The notes: generated by a model not told the origin, from the sequence alone. 64,000 bases of DNA from Halobacillus_B rhizosphaerae (GCF_046719735.1 NZ_JAUTWQ010000001.1:1-64000), one strand, 5' to 3'. Numbered from the stretch's first letter, positions 9,068 through 17,820 are shown. Made by a program: numbers and translations.

Positions 9068-9988
9068 TTGGCTCAGCTGATTAAATTATTCGATTACATC
9101 TCCCGTTATGAAACAAATATTTACCAATATCCCAGTCAGTATATCCGCTTGAAGAGAGAGAATTGGAAGAACATGCACCAAATGTGGAAGCAGGGAAGTT
9201 TAAATAAACAAGTAGAGATAGATGAACCGGAGGATGAATCATCGGGATGGAAACGGCTATTCAACCGAAAAAAAAATAAAGCATCTGAACATCCTGAAGA
9301 GTCGACTGCCAGAGTAATGGAAAAACCGCCGGAAAGTTTAATCGAACTAAAGCAGTATTTTCTAGATGGACTGCTGCCTTTTCAGTTAAAATGGGCATCG
9401 ACTACACTTCTGCATAAATCATTTGTAGATAAACTTTACTATCAGGATGCACGTTTAAAATACTTTTTGCAAAGGTTTCCTGATACCTATTTGCTCATGT
9501 ATGAAGCGGTAGTGGAAATGAAAAAAGCAAAGATGGATGCGGAGACGATTTTGGTTGGTCCATTAGGTATAGAAATTATTCATTATTTAGACCTCCCCGA
9601 TGCTGACGCTGTTATCCCTTCCGATCATAACAACTGGTATGTGCAGCGGGGAAAGGTTCAAGAGAAACTTTTAAGTCCAATGATTGCGTTAAACAGAACG
9701 GAAACATTTGTAAAAAGTGTATTAAGTAAATATGGGATTGATTTTCCTTATCATAAGGTTGTTTTAGCTCCGAAGCTTACATTTCAAGAAGCTCAGGTGC
9801 CCTTTCATACTACATACATTGATCAAACGCTGTATTCCCAATGGCTTTATGACAAAAGGAATACAGCTTCACCTTTAAAACATAGTCAGTTAAAAGCTGC
9901 CGAAGCATTGCTCCAGCATTCCAGAAGTCATTCTATAAAACGGCCGGAGTGGGATAAGGAAGATGATACTGAGGCTATGGAAGAATAA
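9068..9988 (+). CDS. ytlQ: YtlQ-like conserved protein of unknown function
   Basis: From the TTG at 9068 the product is 306 residues, beginning MAQLIKLFDYISRYETN. GAAGGAG at 9051-9057 lies 10 bases upstream, and a longer frame from 9020 would run through the end of thpR, so the TTG is preferred. The protein is soluble and charged, with a lysine/acid-rich linker (about residues 45-80) and a conserved-looking core. I see no catalytic motif I can name. Its position after thpR matches B. subtilis ytlQ. The 3' end overlaps the convergent EAL gene by 14 bases. Confidence 0.75.
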   Translation: MAQLIKLFDYISRYETNIYQYPSQYIRLKRENWKNMHQMWKQGSLNKQVEIDEPEDESSGWKRLFNRKKNKASEHPEESTARVMEKPPESLIELKQYFLDGLLPFQLKWASTTLLHKSFVDKLYYQDARLKYFLQRFPDTYLLMYEAVVEMKKAKMDAETILVGPLGIEIIHYLDLPDADAVIPSDHNNWYVQRGKVQEKLLSPMIALNRTETFVKSVLSKYGIDFPYHKVVLAPKLTFQEAQVPFHTTYIDQTLYSQWLYDKRNTASPLKHSQLKAAEALLQHSRSHSIKRPEWDKEDDTEAMEE

Positions 9989-10994
9989 GTTCTGTCTCAG
10001 GAAGGGGCTGTGGTCTTCCTATGAAGTACCCCTGAGCATAATCAATTCCTAGTGTTTTCAACCATTCCCATTCTTCAACTGTTTCTATTCCTTCTGCCAG
10101 TACTTTGATGTCTAAAGAACCTGCCCGGTCCATCACTTTGAATAAAAATTCCTGGTTTTGCAAATCAATATGACAGTTTTGAACATAGGAACGGTCGATT
10201 TTTAAGTAATCAGGTCTGATTAAGCTGAGCATTTCAAGTGTACTGTATCCTGAACCTACATCATCTAAGGCAACTTTCATGCCTGAAGATTTATATGTAT
10301 CTAAAATAGATTTCAAGTGCTCTACATCGGTGATTTTCTCAGTCTCCACCACTTCAAAAACTAAATCAGCAGGGTCCACATTGAATTCTTTTACCATTTG
10401 AAAGGTATGTTTTAAGCAAAACTCTGGTATATAAATGGTGGAGGGGAGAAAATTAATAAACATCTTCTTTCCAGCTTCCACATACTGTGATTTCGTCTTT
10501 ACTGCAGACCGTCTTGCTTTCTGATCTAGCATCGATTGTAATCCGGCGCGGTGAGCAAAAGCAAAGAGATCTCCTGGATGAACTTTCTGCTCTGTAGTTC
10601 GAAGCAGTGATTCATATCCAAATAATTCATTGCTGTGCACATCTACGATGGGCTGGAGATGGGAGGTGAAGTTTTCACTGTGAATGACACTGGCTAAATC
10701 AGAGTGGGTTAAACGTTCATACAAGTGTTGAATGGATATCGGGAAAGTTCTCGAAGTAGCCCTATTACCTATATGTACCCAGTAGGCAGGTGTCTGTTCG
10801 CTGAAAAGTAAGGCTAAAGAAGATTGCAATTCCTCGAGAGACTGATAGTTTAAGATCAACACCTCTTCATCTTGATACTGGACAGAGAGGTTTCGAGGGA
10901 CTTGATCTTTTGATAAAGATTTACGGTTAATGATCAGCCCGCCGTATTTTGGCAGCTGCACACTGGTTCCACAAAATTGACAATCGTTTCCCAT
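9975..10994 (-). CDS. EAL-domain cyclic-di-GMP phosphodiesterase
   Basis: The 339-residue protein starts with MGNDCQFCG, a CxxC pair that could bind metal or sense redox. An EAL domain fills about residues 100-339. Catalytic signatures are intact: ESLLR for the ExLxR motif, the Asn in FINFLPS, EVVE, LDDVGSGYS with the paired Asp residues, KIDRSYV, EGIE and the Gln in YAQGYFIGRP. Hydrolysis of c-di-GMP to pGpG is therefore likely. No membrane segment is present. A ribosome binding site AAAGGAGGT precedes the ATG. It overlaps ytlQ tail to tail. The window's only GGDEF protein (46701-48611) is the plausible opposing enzyme. Confidence 0.88.
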   Translation of the reverse strand: MGNDCQFCGTSVQLPKYGGLIINRKSLSKDQVPRNLSVQYQDEEVLILNYQSLEELQSSLALLFSEQTPAYWVHIGNRATSRTFPISIQHLYERLTHSDLASVIHSENFTSHLQPIVDVHSNELFGYESLLRTTEQKVHPGDLFAFAHRAGLQSMLDQKARRSAVKTKSQYVEAGKKMFINFLPSTIYIPEFCLKHTFQMVKEFNVDPADLVFEVVETEKITDVEHLKSILDTYKSSGMKVALDDVGSGYSTLEMLSLIRPDYLKIDRSYVQNCHIDLQNQEFLFKVMDRAGSLDIKVLAEGIETVEEWEWLKTLGIDYAQGYFIGRPQPLPETELILP

Positions 10995-11082
10995 TCATAA
11001 AGACCTCCTTTGGTAATAATAGTATAATAGAATAGTATCACATTTGCATAATGATATGATGGAAATTTAGGAGAAATGGCAC

Positions 11083-12012
11083 ATGTATATAGTAATTGTT
11101 AATCCTGAATCGGGAAGCGGCAAAGCATTACAGCTATTAAATAATATTCAACAAGATCGGTACTTTCAACAGAAGAACTGTCGTTCATTTATTACAAAAT
11201 ACGCTGGTCATGCGGAAGAAATTGCTGAACAAACAGCTGAAATATATAAAGAGGTTATTGAGGGGGTTCTCGTTGTAGGAGGAGACGGTACGCTGCATGA
11301 AGTAATGAATGGCCTTCATCGGTATCCTCTAGTTCCTGTAGCTTTCATTCCTAGCGGTTCTGGCAATGATTTTCATCGGGGGATCCATAACACTCATAAA
11401 GAGATTGCGTTATTTCGAAAGATCGTTCAAGATCCTACCGTGCATAACCTCAGGTTTGGAGCCTATCTTATTAATAAAAAAAGAGCCCTTCATAAACGGT
11501 TATTTGTAAACAGCATCGGCTTTGGCTTAGATGGGAGTATAGTAACGACTGCCAGCCAGTTGAAGAAAAATATATGGCTGCGGCGTCTGCACTTGCTGTC
11601 ATTAACTTATCTTTTGTCATTTTTTAAAGTACTTCCTAAATATAAGCCAATCCACTTTGAGCTGGAATTGGACGGGAAACCTGTATCAATAAAGGAAGCG
11701 GCTTTACTCACTGTTACCAACCATCCTTATTATGGGAGAGGGATGAAAATTGCTCCCACCGCCGATTTGACCAGATCTTCTTTCAAAGTAATTCTCATCA
11801 CTCCAATGGCTAAATGGAAAATTTTTCTGTTGTTTTTCAGCGTTTTTATAGGAAAGCATACGAAGTTAAAAGAAGTTCATGAATTCGATGCTGAATCTGT
11901 TGTTATTCGATCAAATTCATCAATACCCTTCCAGGTGGATGGAGAAGCAGGGAGATGTTTACATTGCAGGATAGAAAAATCAGATTCATACTATAAGGTG
12001 CTGAGCGGGTAA
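11083..12012 (+). CDS. Diacylglycerol/lipid kinase family protein, YtlR-like
   Basis: The 309-residue protein carries the DAGK catalytic signatures IVNPESGSGKA near the N-terminus and GGDGTLHEVMNG (about residues 66-77), plus FIPSGSGNDF for nucleotide binding. Soluble bacterial enzymes of this family phosphorylate diacylglycerol or related lipids at the membrane. B. subtilis has the related YtlR here, while the essential DgkB lies elsewhere, so the in vivo substrate is uncertain. It is divergent from the EAL gene and ends at a terminator near 12048. Confidence 0.85.
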   Translation: MYIVIVNPESGSGKALQLLNNIQQDRYFQQKNCRSFITKYAGHAEEIAEQTAEIYKEVIEGVLVVGGDGTLHEVMNGLHRYPLVPVAFIPSGSGNDFHRGIHNTHKEIALFRKIVQDPTVHNLRFGAYLINKKRALHKRLFVNSIGFGLDGSIVTTASQLKKNIWLRRLHLLSLTYLLSFFKVLPKYKPIHFELELDGKPVSIKEAALLTVTNHPYYGRGMKIAPTADLTRSSFKVILITPMAKWKIFLLFFSVFIGKHTKLKEVHEFDAESVVIRSNSSIPFQVDGEAGRCLHCRIEKSDSYYKVLSG

Positions 12013-12047
12013 GAGCTAACTCTTGAATGATCTTAAAGAAATGAGTT

Positions 12048-12073
12048 AGTCTAAATGATAGACTGTTTTTTTC
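12048..12073 (+). terminator. Terminator after lipid kinase gene
   Basis: AGTCTA/TAGACT form a short stem followed by GTTTTTTTC. The stem is weak but well placed. Confidence 0.6.
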
Positions 12074-12171
12074 AAGTGAAGAAACATTGACTATGGATAG
12101 AAGCAAGACTACGATATAATAGGATAGAATAACTACGTGATGTAATCACAGGAAGATTTGAGGAATTGAAG

Positions 12172-12978
12172 GTGAATTGGTTGGAGCATATACTTGGAGA
12201 TAATTGGACAATAACCCCTGCAGGAGGTTCGACAGGAGAAGCATACTATGCTCAAACAGAAGGAAAACGTTTATTCTTAAAACGTAATTCTTCTCCGTTT
12301 CTTGCTGTGCTTTCTGCTGAAGGAATCGTACCCAAGCTTGTTTGGACCAAACGCCTGGAAAATGGCGATGTGATTACCGCTCAAGAGTGGTTAGAGGGTC
12401 ATGAACTAAACACTGAATCAATGAAGCATCCAAGAGTAGCAGCTTTATTAAGTAAAATCCATCATTCTACTGAACTTTTAGATATGTTAATGAGGCTGGG
12501 AAAACAGCCTTTAACTCCGGAAGAAATACTAAAGGATTTAAAAGATAATCAGCGGATACTTGACCGAGTGGATCCCCGTCTTGAGATCCATCAAGCGATG
12601 AAATTCCTGGAAAGCAATGTTCAGCAGGTGGAACATCATGTTCACGTGGTATGTCATTGTGATACCAATCATAATAATTGGCTTCTTTCTGCAGAGGATC
12701 AACTTTATCTCATTGATTGGGATAATGCTATGGTTGCTGATCCGGCTTTAGATTTAGGAATGCTCCTGCACGCATACATCCCTGAAAAAAACTGGGAGCA
12801 GTGGCTTGAGCAGTACGGTGCTGTACCAGATGAACATTTATATGAACGAATGATCTGGTATGCGGTGTCTCAAGGGCTATCCTTTATTCAGTGGCACAAG
12901 ATGCGAGGAGAATATGAGGAAGCAGCTATTCGCACTGAAGATTTAATACACTTAATGGTAAAGTACCAAATCATTTAA
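12172..12978 (+). CDS. ytmP: YtmP-type phosphotransferase (APH/choline kinase fold)
   Basis: The product is about 268 residues with the aminoglycoside phosphotransferase/choline kinase fold. A glycine-rich GGSTGEAYYA replaces the P-loop. The catalytic loop is VVCHCDTNHNNWLL (about residues 159-172), with Cys where HGD is usual, and the metal-binding LIDWDNAMVADPALDLG (about 179-195) is intact. The GTG at 12172 is preferred because GAGGA lies 7 bases upstream; a TTG two codons earlier is possible. The substrate is unknown. It matches B. subtilis ytmP by position before trmB. The last codons run into a strong terminator. Confidence 0.85.
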   Translation: MNWLEHILGDNWTITPAGGSTGEAYYAQTEGKRLFLKRNSSPFLAVLSAEGIVPKLVWTKRLENGDVITAQEWLEGHELNTESMKHPRVAALLSKIHHSTELLDMLMRLGKQPLTPEEILKDLKDNQRILDRVDPRLEIHQAMKFLESNVQQVEHHVHVVCHCDTNHNNWLLSAEDQLYLIDWDNAMVADPALDLGMLLHAYIPEKNWEQWLEQYGAVPDEHLYERMIWYAVSQGLSFIQWHKMRGEYEEAAIRTEDLIHLMVKYQII

Positions 12979-13014
12979 AAAACGCTGCTGATTAAATCAG
13001 CAGCGTTTTTTTGT
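12977..13014. terminator. Strong bidirectional terminator
   Basis: AAACGCTGCTGATT pairs with AATCAGCAGCGTTT, flanked by A and T runs. It separates ytmP from the convergent small gene. Confidence 0.9.
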
Positions 13015-13020
13015 AATGGT

Positions 13021-13182
13021 TTATGAGGAAGCTGGAGCATACTTAAGTTTCTTTTCGCGTACTTCAGGATTTGTTATTTCACTCAGTTTCTCAAAAGGAT
13101 AGATAAATAGGGCATAACCAGCAAATAAGACTGAGAAGACAGCTAGTACAGTCATTTCAAAAACTCCGCGAATAAGATTCAT
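13021..13182 (-). CDS. Small single-pass membrane protein, unknown
   Basis: The likely product is 53 residues starting MNLIRGVFEMTVL. It has one hydrophobic helix (about residues 9-29) and a basic tail ending in KYAPASS. The ATG at 13182 has GGAGTGA upstream, although the spacing is long; a longer frame to 13236 has no better site. I do not recognise it, and it does not resemble YtzH, which B. subtilis has here. Coding potential is plausible from the charge distribution and the shared terminator. Confidence 0.45.
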   Translation of the reverse strand: MNLIRGVFEMTVLAVFSVLFAGYALFIYPFEKLSEITNPEVREKKLKYAPASS

Positions 13183-13452
13183 AGATTCAATAATCACTCC
13201 AGTTAATTTATTATTTTCTAACACAATTACAATCATATATGAGAAAGCGTTTACAACCCAAGTGAGCAGTACAGTTGTAATTAGGGACTTTTACATTGAG
13301 AATCGCCATTCTATTCATATATCTTGCTTAAGGTTATAGTTAGGTCGATATAATCACAAATACGAGCAAAATCTTTCATTTTCATAAAAACTTTTATTTT
13401 TGACTGTATTCGTGGTACCATTTTTAACGATAATGAAGGAGGAATCGGATTC

Positions 13453-14097
13453 ATGCGTTTGAGAAATAAACCTTGGGCAGATGATTATTTGAGAGAAAAT
13501 AATCATATCGTCGTTCAAGAACCCTTTTCTATGAAAGGGAAATGGAAAGAGTTATTTAATGATCCTGATCACCCGTTACATTTAGAAATTGGGTCTGGAA
13601 AGGGTCAGTTTATTGCAGGTATGGGGGCTCAGCATGACGATGTGAACTTTATCGGTGTAGAGCTGGTGAAAAACGTTATTGTTGGTGCCTTAAAGAAAGT
13701 GCTTGAGGCGGGCGTGGAAAATGTGAGACTTGTGAATCAGGATGCTAATGATCTTCGTGAGCTGTTTCAGTCTAATGAAATTGACCATATTTATTTAAAT
13801 TTTTCTGATCCGTGGCCGAAAAATCGTCATGAGAAACGGAGACTTACTTTTCATACATTCCTAAGTCAGTATGAAGATGTTCTCGTTCCAGGCGGTGAAA
13901 TTACTCTTAAAACCGATAACAAAGGTTTATTTGAATACTCCCTCGTAAGCTTTTCGGAATATGGAATGATTTTAGAAGATGTTTCGGTAGATTTACACGC
14001 GGAGGAGGATCCACTGAATATTTCCACTGAATATGAGCAAAAGTTTTCAGCAAAAGGCCAGCCCATTTACCGATGCCGGGTAAGATTCCAAAGCTGA
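13453..14097 (+). CDS. trmB: tRNA (guanine-N7-)-methyltransferase TrmB
   Basis: The 214-residue protein has the SAM-binding motif LEIGSGKGQF (about residues 44-53) and the family hallmark FSDPWPKNRHEKRRL (about 117-131). It forms m7G46 in the variable loop of tRNA. Length and gene order (ytmP, trmB, ytnP) match B. subtilis ytmQ. The ribosome binding site GAAGGAGG precedes the ATG. A possible promoter, TTGACT (13400) with a poor -10 TTTAAC 17 bases later, lies just upstream. Confidence 0.95.
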   Translation: MRLRNKPWADDYLRENNHIVVQEPFSMKGKWKELFNDPDHPLHLEIGSGKGQFIAGMGAQHDDVNFIGVELVKNVIVGALKKVLEAGVENVRLVNQDANDLRELFQSNEIDHIYLNFSDPWPKNRHEKRRLTFHTFLSQYEDVLVPGGEITLKTDNKGLFEYSLVSFSEYGMILEDVSVDLHAEEDPLNISTEYEQKFSAKGQPIYRCRVRFQS

Positions 14098-14162
14098 TAG
14101 CGTTTACAAGCCGCCTTTCTATGATAAACTGATCCTATAGTTTGCAAAGGGAGGCGTGGTTT

Positions 14163-15017
14163 GTGGAATCTTTAACTATTGGCAGAGCCCGATTAACATG
14201 GCTGAATGGCGGTGTTACTCATATGGATGGGGGAGCAATGTTCGGTGTTGTTCCAAAGCCGCTATGGAGTAAGAAGTATCCGGTAAATGAAAAAAATCAG
14301 ATTGAATTAAGGACCGATCCGATTTTGCTTGAATTAGATGGCAAGAACTTACTTATTGATTCAGGAATTGGAAATGATAAGCTGTCTGACAAACAGCGTA
14401 GAAATTTTGGTGTGTTGGAAGAATCCCATATAGATTCTTCTTTAAAACAACGAAATCTAACCCGTGAGGATATTGATATGGTCTTAATGACTCACCTTCA
14501 CTTTGACCACGCTTGCGGACTTACGATGTGGGAAGATAATGAGCTGGTGCCTGCTTTTCCTAATGCCACTATTTACACGAGCGAAGTAGAATGGAACGAA
14601 ATGAAAAATCCTAATATTCGTTCAGCAAATACGTACTGGGAAATAAACTGGAAGCCGGTTGAGCAGCTAGTACATACCTTTCAGGAATCCACTGAGATCC
14701 TGCCAGGGTTGAGAATGGTACACACGAGTGGTCATAGTGAGGGGCATTCCATTATCCTATTTGAGGATAACGAAGAAACATTTATTCATATGGCAGATAT
14801 CATGCCTACCCATGCCCATCAAAATGTGCTATGGGCATTAGCTTATGATGATTATCCAGTGACTTCTGTACACGAAAAGCAGAAGTGGATGGGTTATGGC
14901 TACGAAAGACAAGCGTGGTATGTCTTCTATCATGATGCAGAATATCGTGCTTTGCAATTCAATGAAAATGGAGAAAAAATGAACGAGTTAGGCCGACCAG
15001 CCCATACCTATAAATAA
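14163..15017 (+). CDS. ytnP: MBL-fold lactonase, YtnP family
   Basis: The 284-residue protein contains the metallo-beta-lactamase zinc motif MTHLHFDHACG and further ligands in HTSGHSEGHS and HMADIMPTHAH. The opening LTWLNGGVTHMDGGAMFG is diagnostic of YtnP, which in Bacillus hydrolyses acyl-homoserine lactones and interferes with signalling by other bacteria. The GTG at 14163 is chosen because AAAGGGAGG ends 8 bases upstream; an upstream TTG at 14142 would place that site inside the gene. The in vivo substrate here is inferred. Confidence 0.88.
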   Translation: MESLTIGRARLTWLNGGVTHMDGGAMFGVVPKPLWSKKYPVNEKNQIELRTDPILLELDGKNLLIDSGIGNDKLSDKQRRNFGVLEESHIDSSLKQRNLTREDIDMVLMTHLHFDHACGLTMWEDNELVPAFPNATIYTSEVEWNEMKNPNIRSANTYWEINWKPVEQLVHTFQESTEILPGLRMVHTSGHSEGHSIILFEDNEETFIHMADIMPTHAHQNVLWALAYDDYPVTSVHEKQKWMGYGYERQAWYVFYHDAEYRALQFNENGEKMNELGRPAHTYK

Positions 15018-15027
15018 TTCAAAAAAA

Positions 15028-15061
15028 AAATCCCTTTGGCATTACGGCCAAAGGGATTTTC
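15028..15061. terminator. Bidirectional terminator
   Basis: TCCCTTTGGC pairs with GCCAAAGGGA, flanked by a long A run and a T run, between convergent ytnP and the PepSY gene. Confidence 0.88.
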
Positions 15062-15064
15062 TTG

Positions 15065-15382
15065 TTATGCAGTTTCTTCAGTAACATCTACAATTGTACC
15101 TGTTTCTGAATCGATAAAGAATTCGTATTGAGTCGTTTGTCCATCTTCGTTCTTAGAGACTCCTCCACGGTAAACTTCGTAATTAATACCGTTTTTGTTA
15201 AGGTCTTCTGGTTTCATATAAATCCATGAACCACTTATCGGTCCCTGTTTCTTAAAAGCTTCTTTCGCAATCTTTAATGCTTTCTCAGGCGTTACTCCTT
15301 GTTTGCTTCCTACTTGTTCTTTAACTACATAGCCTGCAAGTGCTCCAACACCTGCTGCTATTGCGACTTTTTTCCAATTCAT
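15065..15382 (-). CDS. ytzB: PepSY-domain protein, YtzB-like
   Basis: The 105-residue protein has an N-terminal hydrophobic stretch (VAIAAGVGALAGYVV, about residues 6-20) that could anchor it or act as a signal. A PepSY domain follows: VTPEKALKIAKEAF, then IYMKPEDL and the closing FFIDSETGTIVDVTEE. PepSY domains often inhibit or modulate peptidases, and here an M42 aminopeptidase gene (ytoP) is divergently adjacent. That link is suggestive only. A good GGTGATGG site precedes the ATG. Confidence 0.82.
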   Translation of the reverse strand: MNWKKVAIAAGVGALAGYVVKEQVGSKQGVTPEKALKIAKEAFKKQGPISGSWIYMKPEDLNKNGINYEVYRGGVSKNEDGQTTQYEFFIDSETGTIVDVTEETA

Positions 15383-15529
15383 TTAACCATCACCTCACAT
15401 CAGTATTCTTATTAAACTATACTAAATATTCCCGTTAAAAGGAAATTAAAACTTTAAATCTGATTTGTAGAAACGTTTTCAAAGTTCCGTTAAAATAGAA
15501 GAAGAGGCATACAAAAGGAGTTGTACATA

Positions 15530-16597
15530 TTGAATCAAGAAACGAAAGAATTATTTAAGACATTAACAGAGTTGCCAGGAGCACCAGGAAATGAACATCA
15601 CATGCGTCATTTTATGAGACAAGAATTAGAAAAGTATTCGGATGAGCTCGTGCAGGATCGTCTTGGCGGTGTATTTGGAGTTCGTAATGGAAAAGGACCG
15701 ACCGTAATGGTTGCTGGACACATGGATGAAGTTGGATTTATGGTTACGCAAATCACTGATAATGGGATGATCCGTTTTCAGCCGCTTGGAGGCTGGTGGA
15801 ATCAGGTGCTTCTTGCCCAAAGAGTGCAGGTCATTACCGAGCAGGGACCTATCGTTGGAGTAATAGGCTCCATCCCTCCTCATAATTTGACACCAGAACA
15901 GCGCAAGAAACCAATGGAAATGAAAAATATGCTTATTGATATTGGCGCAGATGACCGAGAGGATGCAAGAACGCTGGGCATTAAACCGGGGCAGCAAATT
16001 GTTCCTATCTGTCCTTTCACTCCTATGGCTAATCAAAAGAAAGTATTGGCAAAAGCATGGGATAACCGATATGGCTGTGGTCTATCCATTGAGCTGTTAA
16101 AAGAATTACAGGGGATAAAGCTTCCTAATAAACTTTATTCGGGAGCAACTGTACAGGAAGAAGTCGGCTTGAGAGGGGCACAGGCCGCTTCTAATATGAT
16201 TAATCCCGATATTTTCTATGCTTTAGATGCGTCTCCGGCAAATGATATGAGCGGAGACAAAAAAGAGTTCGGCCAATTAGGTAAAGGGGCTCTTTTAAGA
16301 ATATTAGATAAATCTATGGTCACCCACCGTGGTATTCGTGATTTTATTTTAGATACAGCAGAATCTAATGATATTCCTTATCAGTATTTCATTTCTCAAG
16401 GAGGAACTGACGCCGGCCGTGTGCATATTTCCAATAATGGCGTGCCATCCGCTGTAGTCGGAATCTGCTCTCGCTATATCCATACCTCTTCATCTATTAT
16501 CCATGTTGATGACTATGCGGCTGCGAAAGAGCTGCTCGTTCATCTTGTCAAGAATACAGACAAAAATACGGTTGAATTAATTAAGAAAAACGTGTAG
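15530..16597 (+). CDS. ytoP: M42 family aminopeptidase (glutamyl/deblocking type), YtoP
   Basis: The 355-residue protein has the cobalt/zinc sites of the M42 family: AGHMDEVGFMVT (about residues 61-72), KAWDNRYGCG (about 174-183), the catalytic EEVGLRGAQ (about 208-216) and ALDASPANDMSG. Members form large dodecameric shells that trim peptides in the cytoplasm. The TTG at 15530 is chosen because AAAGGAG ends 9 bases upstream; the TTG at 15521 abuts that site. B. subtilis YtoP occupies this place. Confidence 0.9.
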   Translation: MNQETKELFKTLTELPGAPGNEHHMRHFMRQELEKYSDELVQDRLGGVFGVRNGKGPTVMVAGHMDEVGFMVTQITDNGMIRFQPLGGWWNQVLLAQRVQVITEQGPIVGVIGSIPPHNLTPEQRKKPMEMKNMLIDIGADDREDARTLGIKPGQQIVPICPFTPMANQKKVLAKAWDNRYGCGLSIELLKELQGIKLPNKLYSGATVQEEVGLRGAQAASNMINPDIFYALDASPANDMSGDKKEFGQLGKGALLRILDKSMVTHRGIRDFILDTAESNDIPYQYFISQGGTDAGRVHISNNGVPSAVVGICSRYIHTSSSIIHVDDYAAAKELLVHLVKNTDKNTVELIKKNV

Positions 16598-16693
16598 ATC
16601 TCTACCATTTTAAATTAAACTAACACCATGTTTGTTTGTCTGGTTTTATGCTAATATAGGGGAAAGTGTCTGCAAGAGAAAGGTGTTAGTTAA

Positions 16694-17200
16694 ATGAAAG
16701 TTTATATAGGTTCACAAAATCCCACTAAGATAAATTCTGTTAAAAAAGTTTTTTCTGAAGATGAGGTCATAGGGGTGGATGTGGAATCGAAAGTTTCGGC
16801 CCAGCCTTTTTCTGATGAAGAAACATTAGAAGGTGCCATAAACAGAGCCAGGGAGTCTGTGACAATGAAGAAAGCTGATTTGGGAATCGGACTTGAAGGT
16901 GGAGTTATGGAAATTGGAGAAGATCTTTATCTTTGTAACTGGGGAGCTCTGATTGACCGGAAAGAGAATCTTTATACCGCAAGTGGGGCTAGAATCCGCC
17001 TGCCTGATCAAATCAAGCAGGGGTTAGAAAAAGGGCTGGAATTAGGAGAAGTCATGGATCAATTTACAGAAAAAGAAAATGTAAGAAAAAATGAAGGCGC
17101 CATTGGGATTTTTACGTATGGAGAAATTGAGAGAGCGGAAATGTTCATTCATATTGTTAAACTTCTCACAGGTCAATGGCGTTATGACCAATTACAATAA
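16694..17200 (+). CDS. DUF84 family NTPase, YjjX-like
   Basis: The 168-residue protein opens with VYIGSQNPTKINSVKKVF and has AQPFSDEETLEGAINRA and GIGLEGGV, the signature of the inosine/xanthosine triphosphatase (YjjX, DUF84) family related to the ITPase/Maf fold. Such enzymes clear non-canonical purine triphosphates. Length is typical. An AAAGGTG site lies before the ATG. It appears monocistronic, with a terminator at 17270. Confidence 0.85.
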   Translation: MKVYIGSQNPTKINSVKKVFSEDEVIGVDVESKVSAQPFSDEETLEGAINRARESVTMKKADLGIGLEGGVMEIGEDLYLCNWGALIDRKENLYTASGARIRLPDQIKQGLEKGLELGEVMDQFTEKENVRKNEGAIGIFTYGEIERAEMFIHIVKLLTGQWRYDQLQ

Positions 17201-17269
17201 AAGTCCGAGAGAATACTAGCACAATCACGGTAAACTTAAATGTAATAAGATAGGTAAAATCATAGATAG

Positions 17270-17307
17270 GAAGTGGCTCTGGATTTGCAGAGACGCTTCA
17301 TTTTTTC
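17270..17307 (+). terminator. Terminator after DUF84 gene
   Basis: GAAGTGGCTCTG pairs imperfectly with GCAGAGACGCTTC, followed by ATTTTTTC. Confidence 0.7.
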
Positions 17308-17314
17308 TTAAAAA

Positions 17315-17360
17315 CAAAGGAATCCCCAAACCATTTTCTATTGGTTCGGGGATTCCTTTG
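17315..17360. terminator. Long hairpin terminator before convergent ytoQ
   Basis: CAAAGGAATCCCC pairs with GGGGATTCCTTTG, with inner arms AAACC and GGTTC. The right arm carries the GGTTCGGGG core seen in other intergenic hairpins of this window. Confidence 0.75.
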
Positions 17361-17379
17361 TTCTCATACTTTAGGTGAG

Positions 17380-17820
17380 CTATTCATACAAATAGCTTAA
17401 AACTTCGATGGCTTGTTCGATAGTCTCTACGGTAACATTTGCCTGATTGGATAGTTCCTTAAGCGGGTGAATGAGTGATTCCGGCCGCACAAGGATGAGC
17501 GGTTTTCGAAGCTGTAAAGCAGCACTCGCATCCATAGCGGTGTTCCATTGTTTATAATTTTCGCCAAACAGTGCTATGACGGCGTCTGCTTTATTTAACA
17601 GCACTTGAGTTCTAAAATTATTTATACTTGATGCGGCATCATCACGGAATAATTGATCAGGCTGCTTTCCGAGGATCTCTTCCCCAATGTTATCTGAGCG
17701 CTCATGATTTGTTTGAGGGCCGGTAAAATGGATCGAAAGCTCACGCTGCTTTGCTAATTCTTTTACTTTTTCACGCCAATCGTCGTGTATTTGACCAGCT
17801 AAATAGACAGTTAGTTCCAT
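17380..17820 (-). CDS. ytoQ: YtoQ family protein
   Basis: The 146-residue protein starts MELTVYLAGQIHDDWR and includes FTGPQTNHERSDNIGE and ADAVIALFGENYKQWNTAMDA, typical of the YtoQ family. The fold resembles nucleoside 2-deoxyribosyltransferase-like or TIR-related folds, as the alternating hydrophobic strands and the late FGENYKQWN stretch suggest. No function is established. AGAGGAGG precedes the ATG. It stands alone, convergent with the DUF84 gene. Confidence 0.85.
   Translation of the reverse strand: MELTVYLAGQIHDDWREKVKELAKQRELSIHFTGPQTNHERSDNIGEEILGKQPDQLFRDDAASSINNFRTQVLLNKADAVIALFGENYKQWNTAMDASAALQLRKPLILVRPESLIHPLKELSNQANVTVETIEQAIEVLSYLYE

Noticed and set aside
12087..12120. TTGACT and TATAAT upstream of ytmP as a promoter
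   Set aside because: The spacer is 22 bases, too long for sigma-A, and the -10 has no TGn extension.
15468..15481. cre-like TAGAAACGTTTTCA upstream of ytoP
   Set aside because: Matches with one mismatch to a degenerate consensus are expected a few times by chance in this length, and ytoP is not a known CcpA target. Not listed as a feature.
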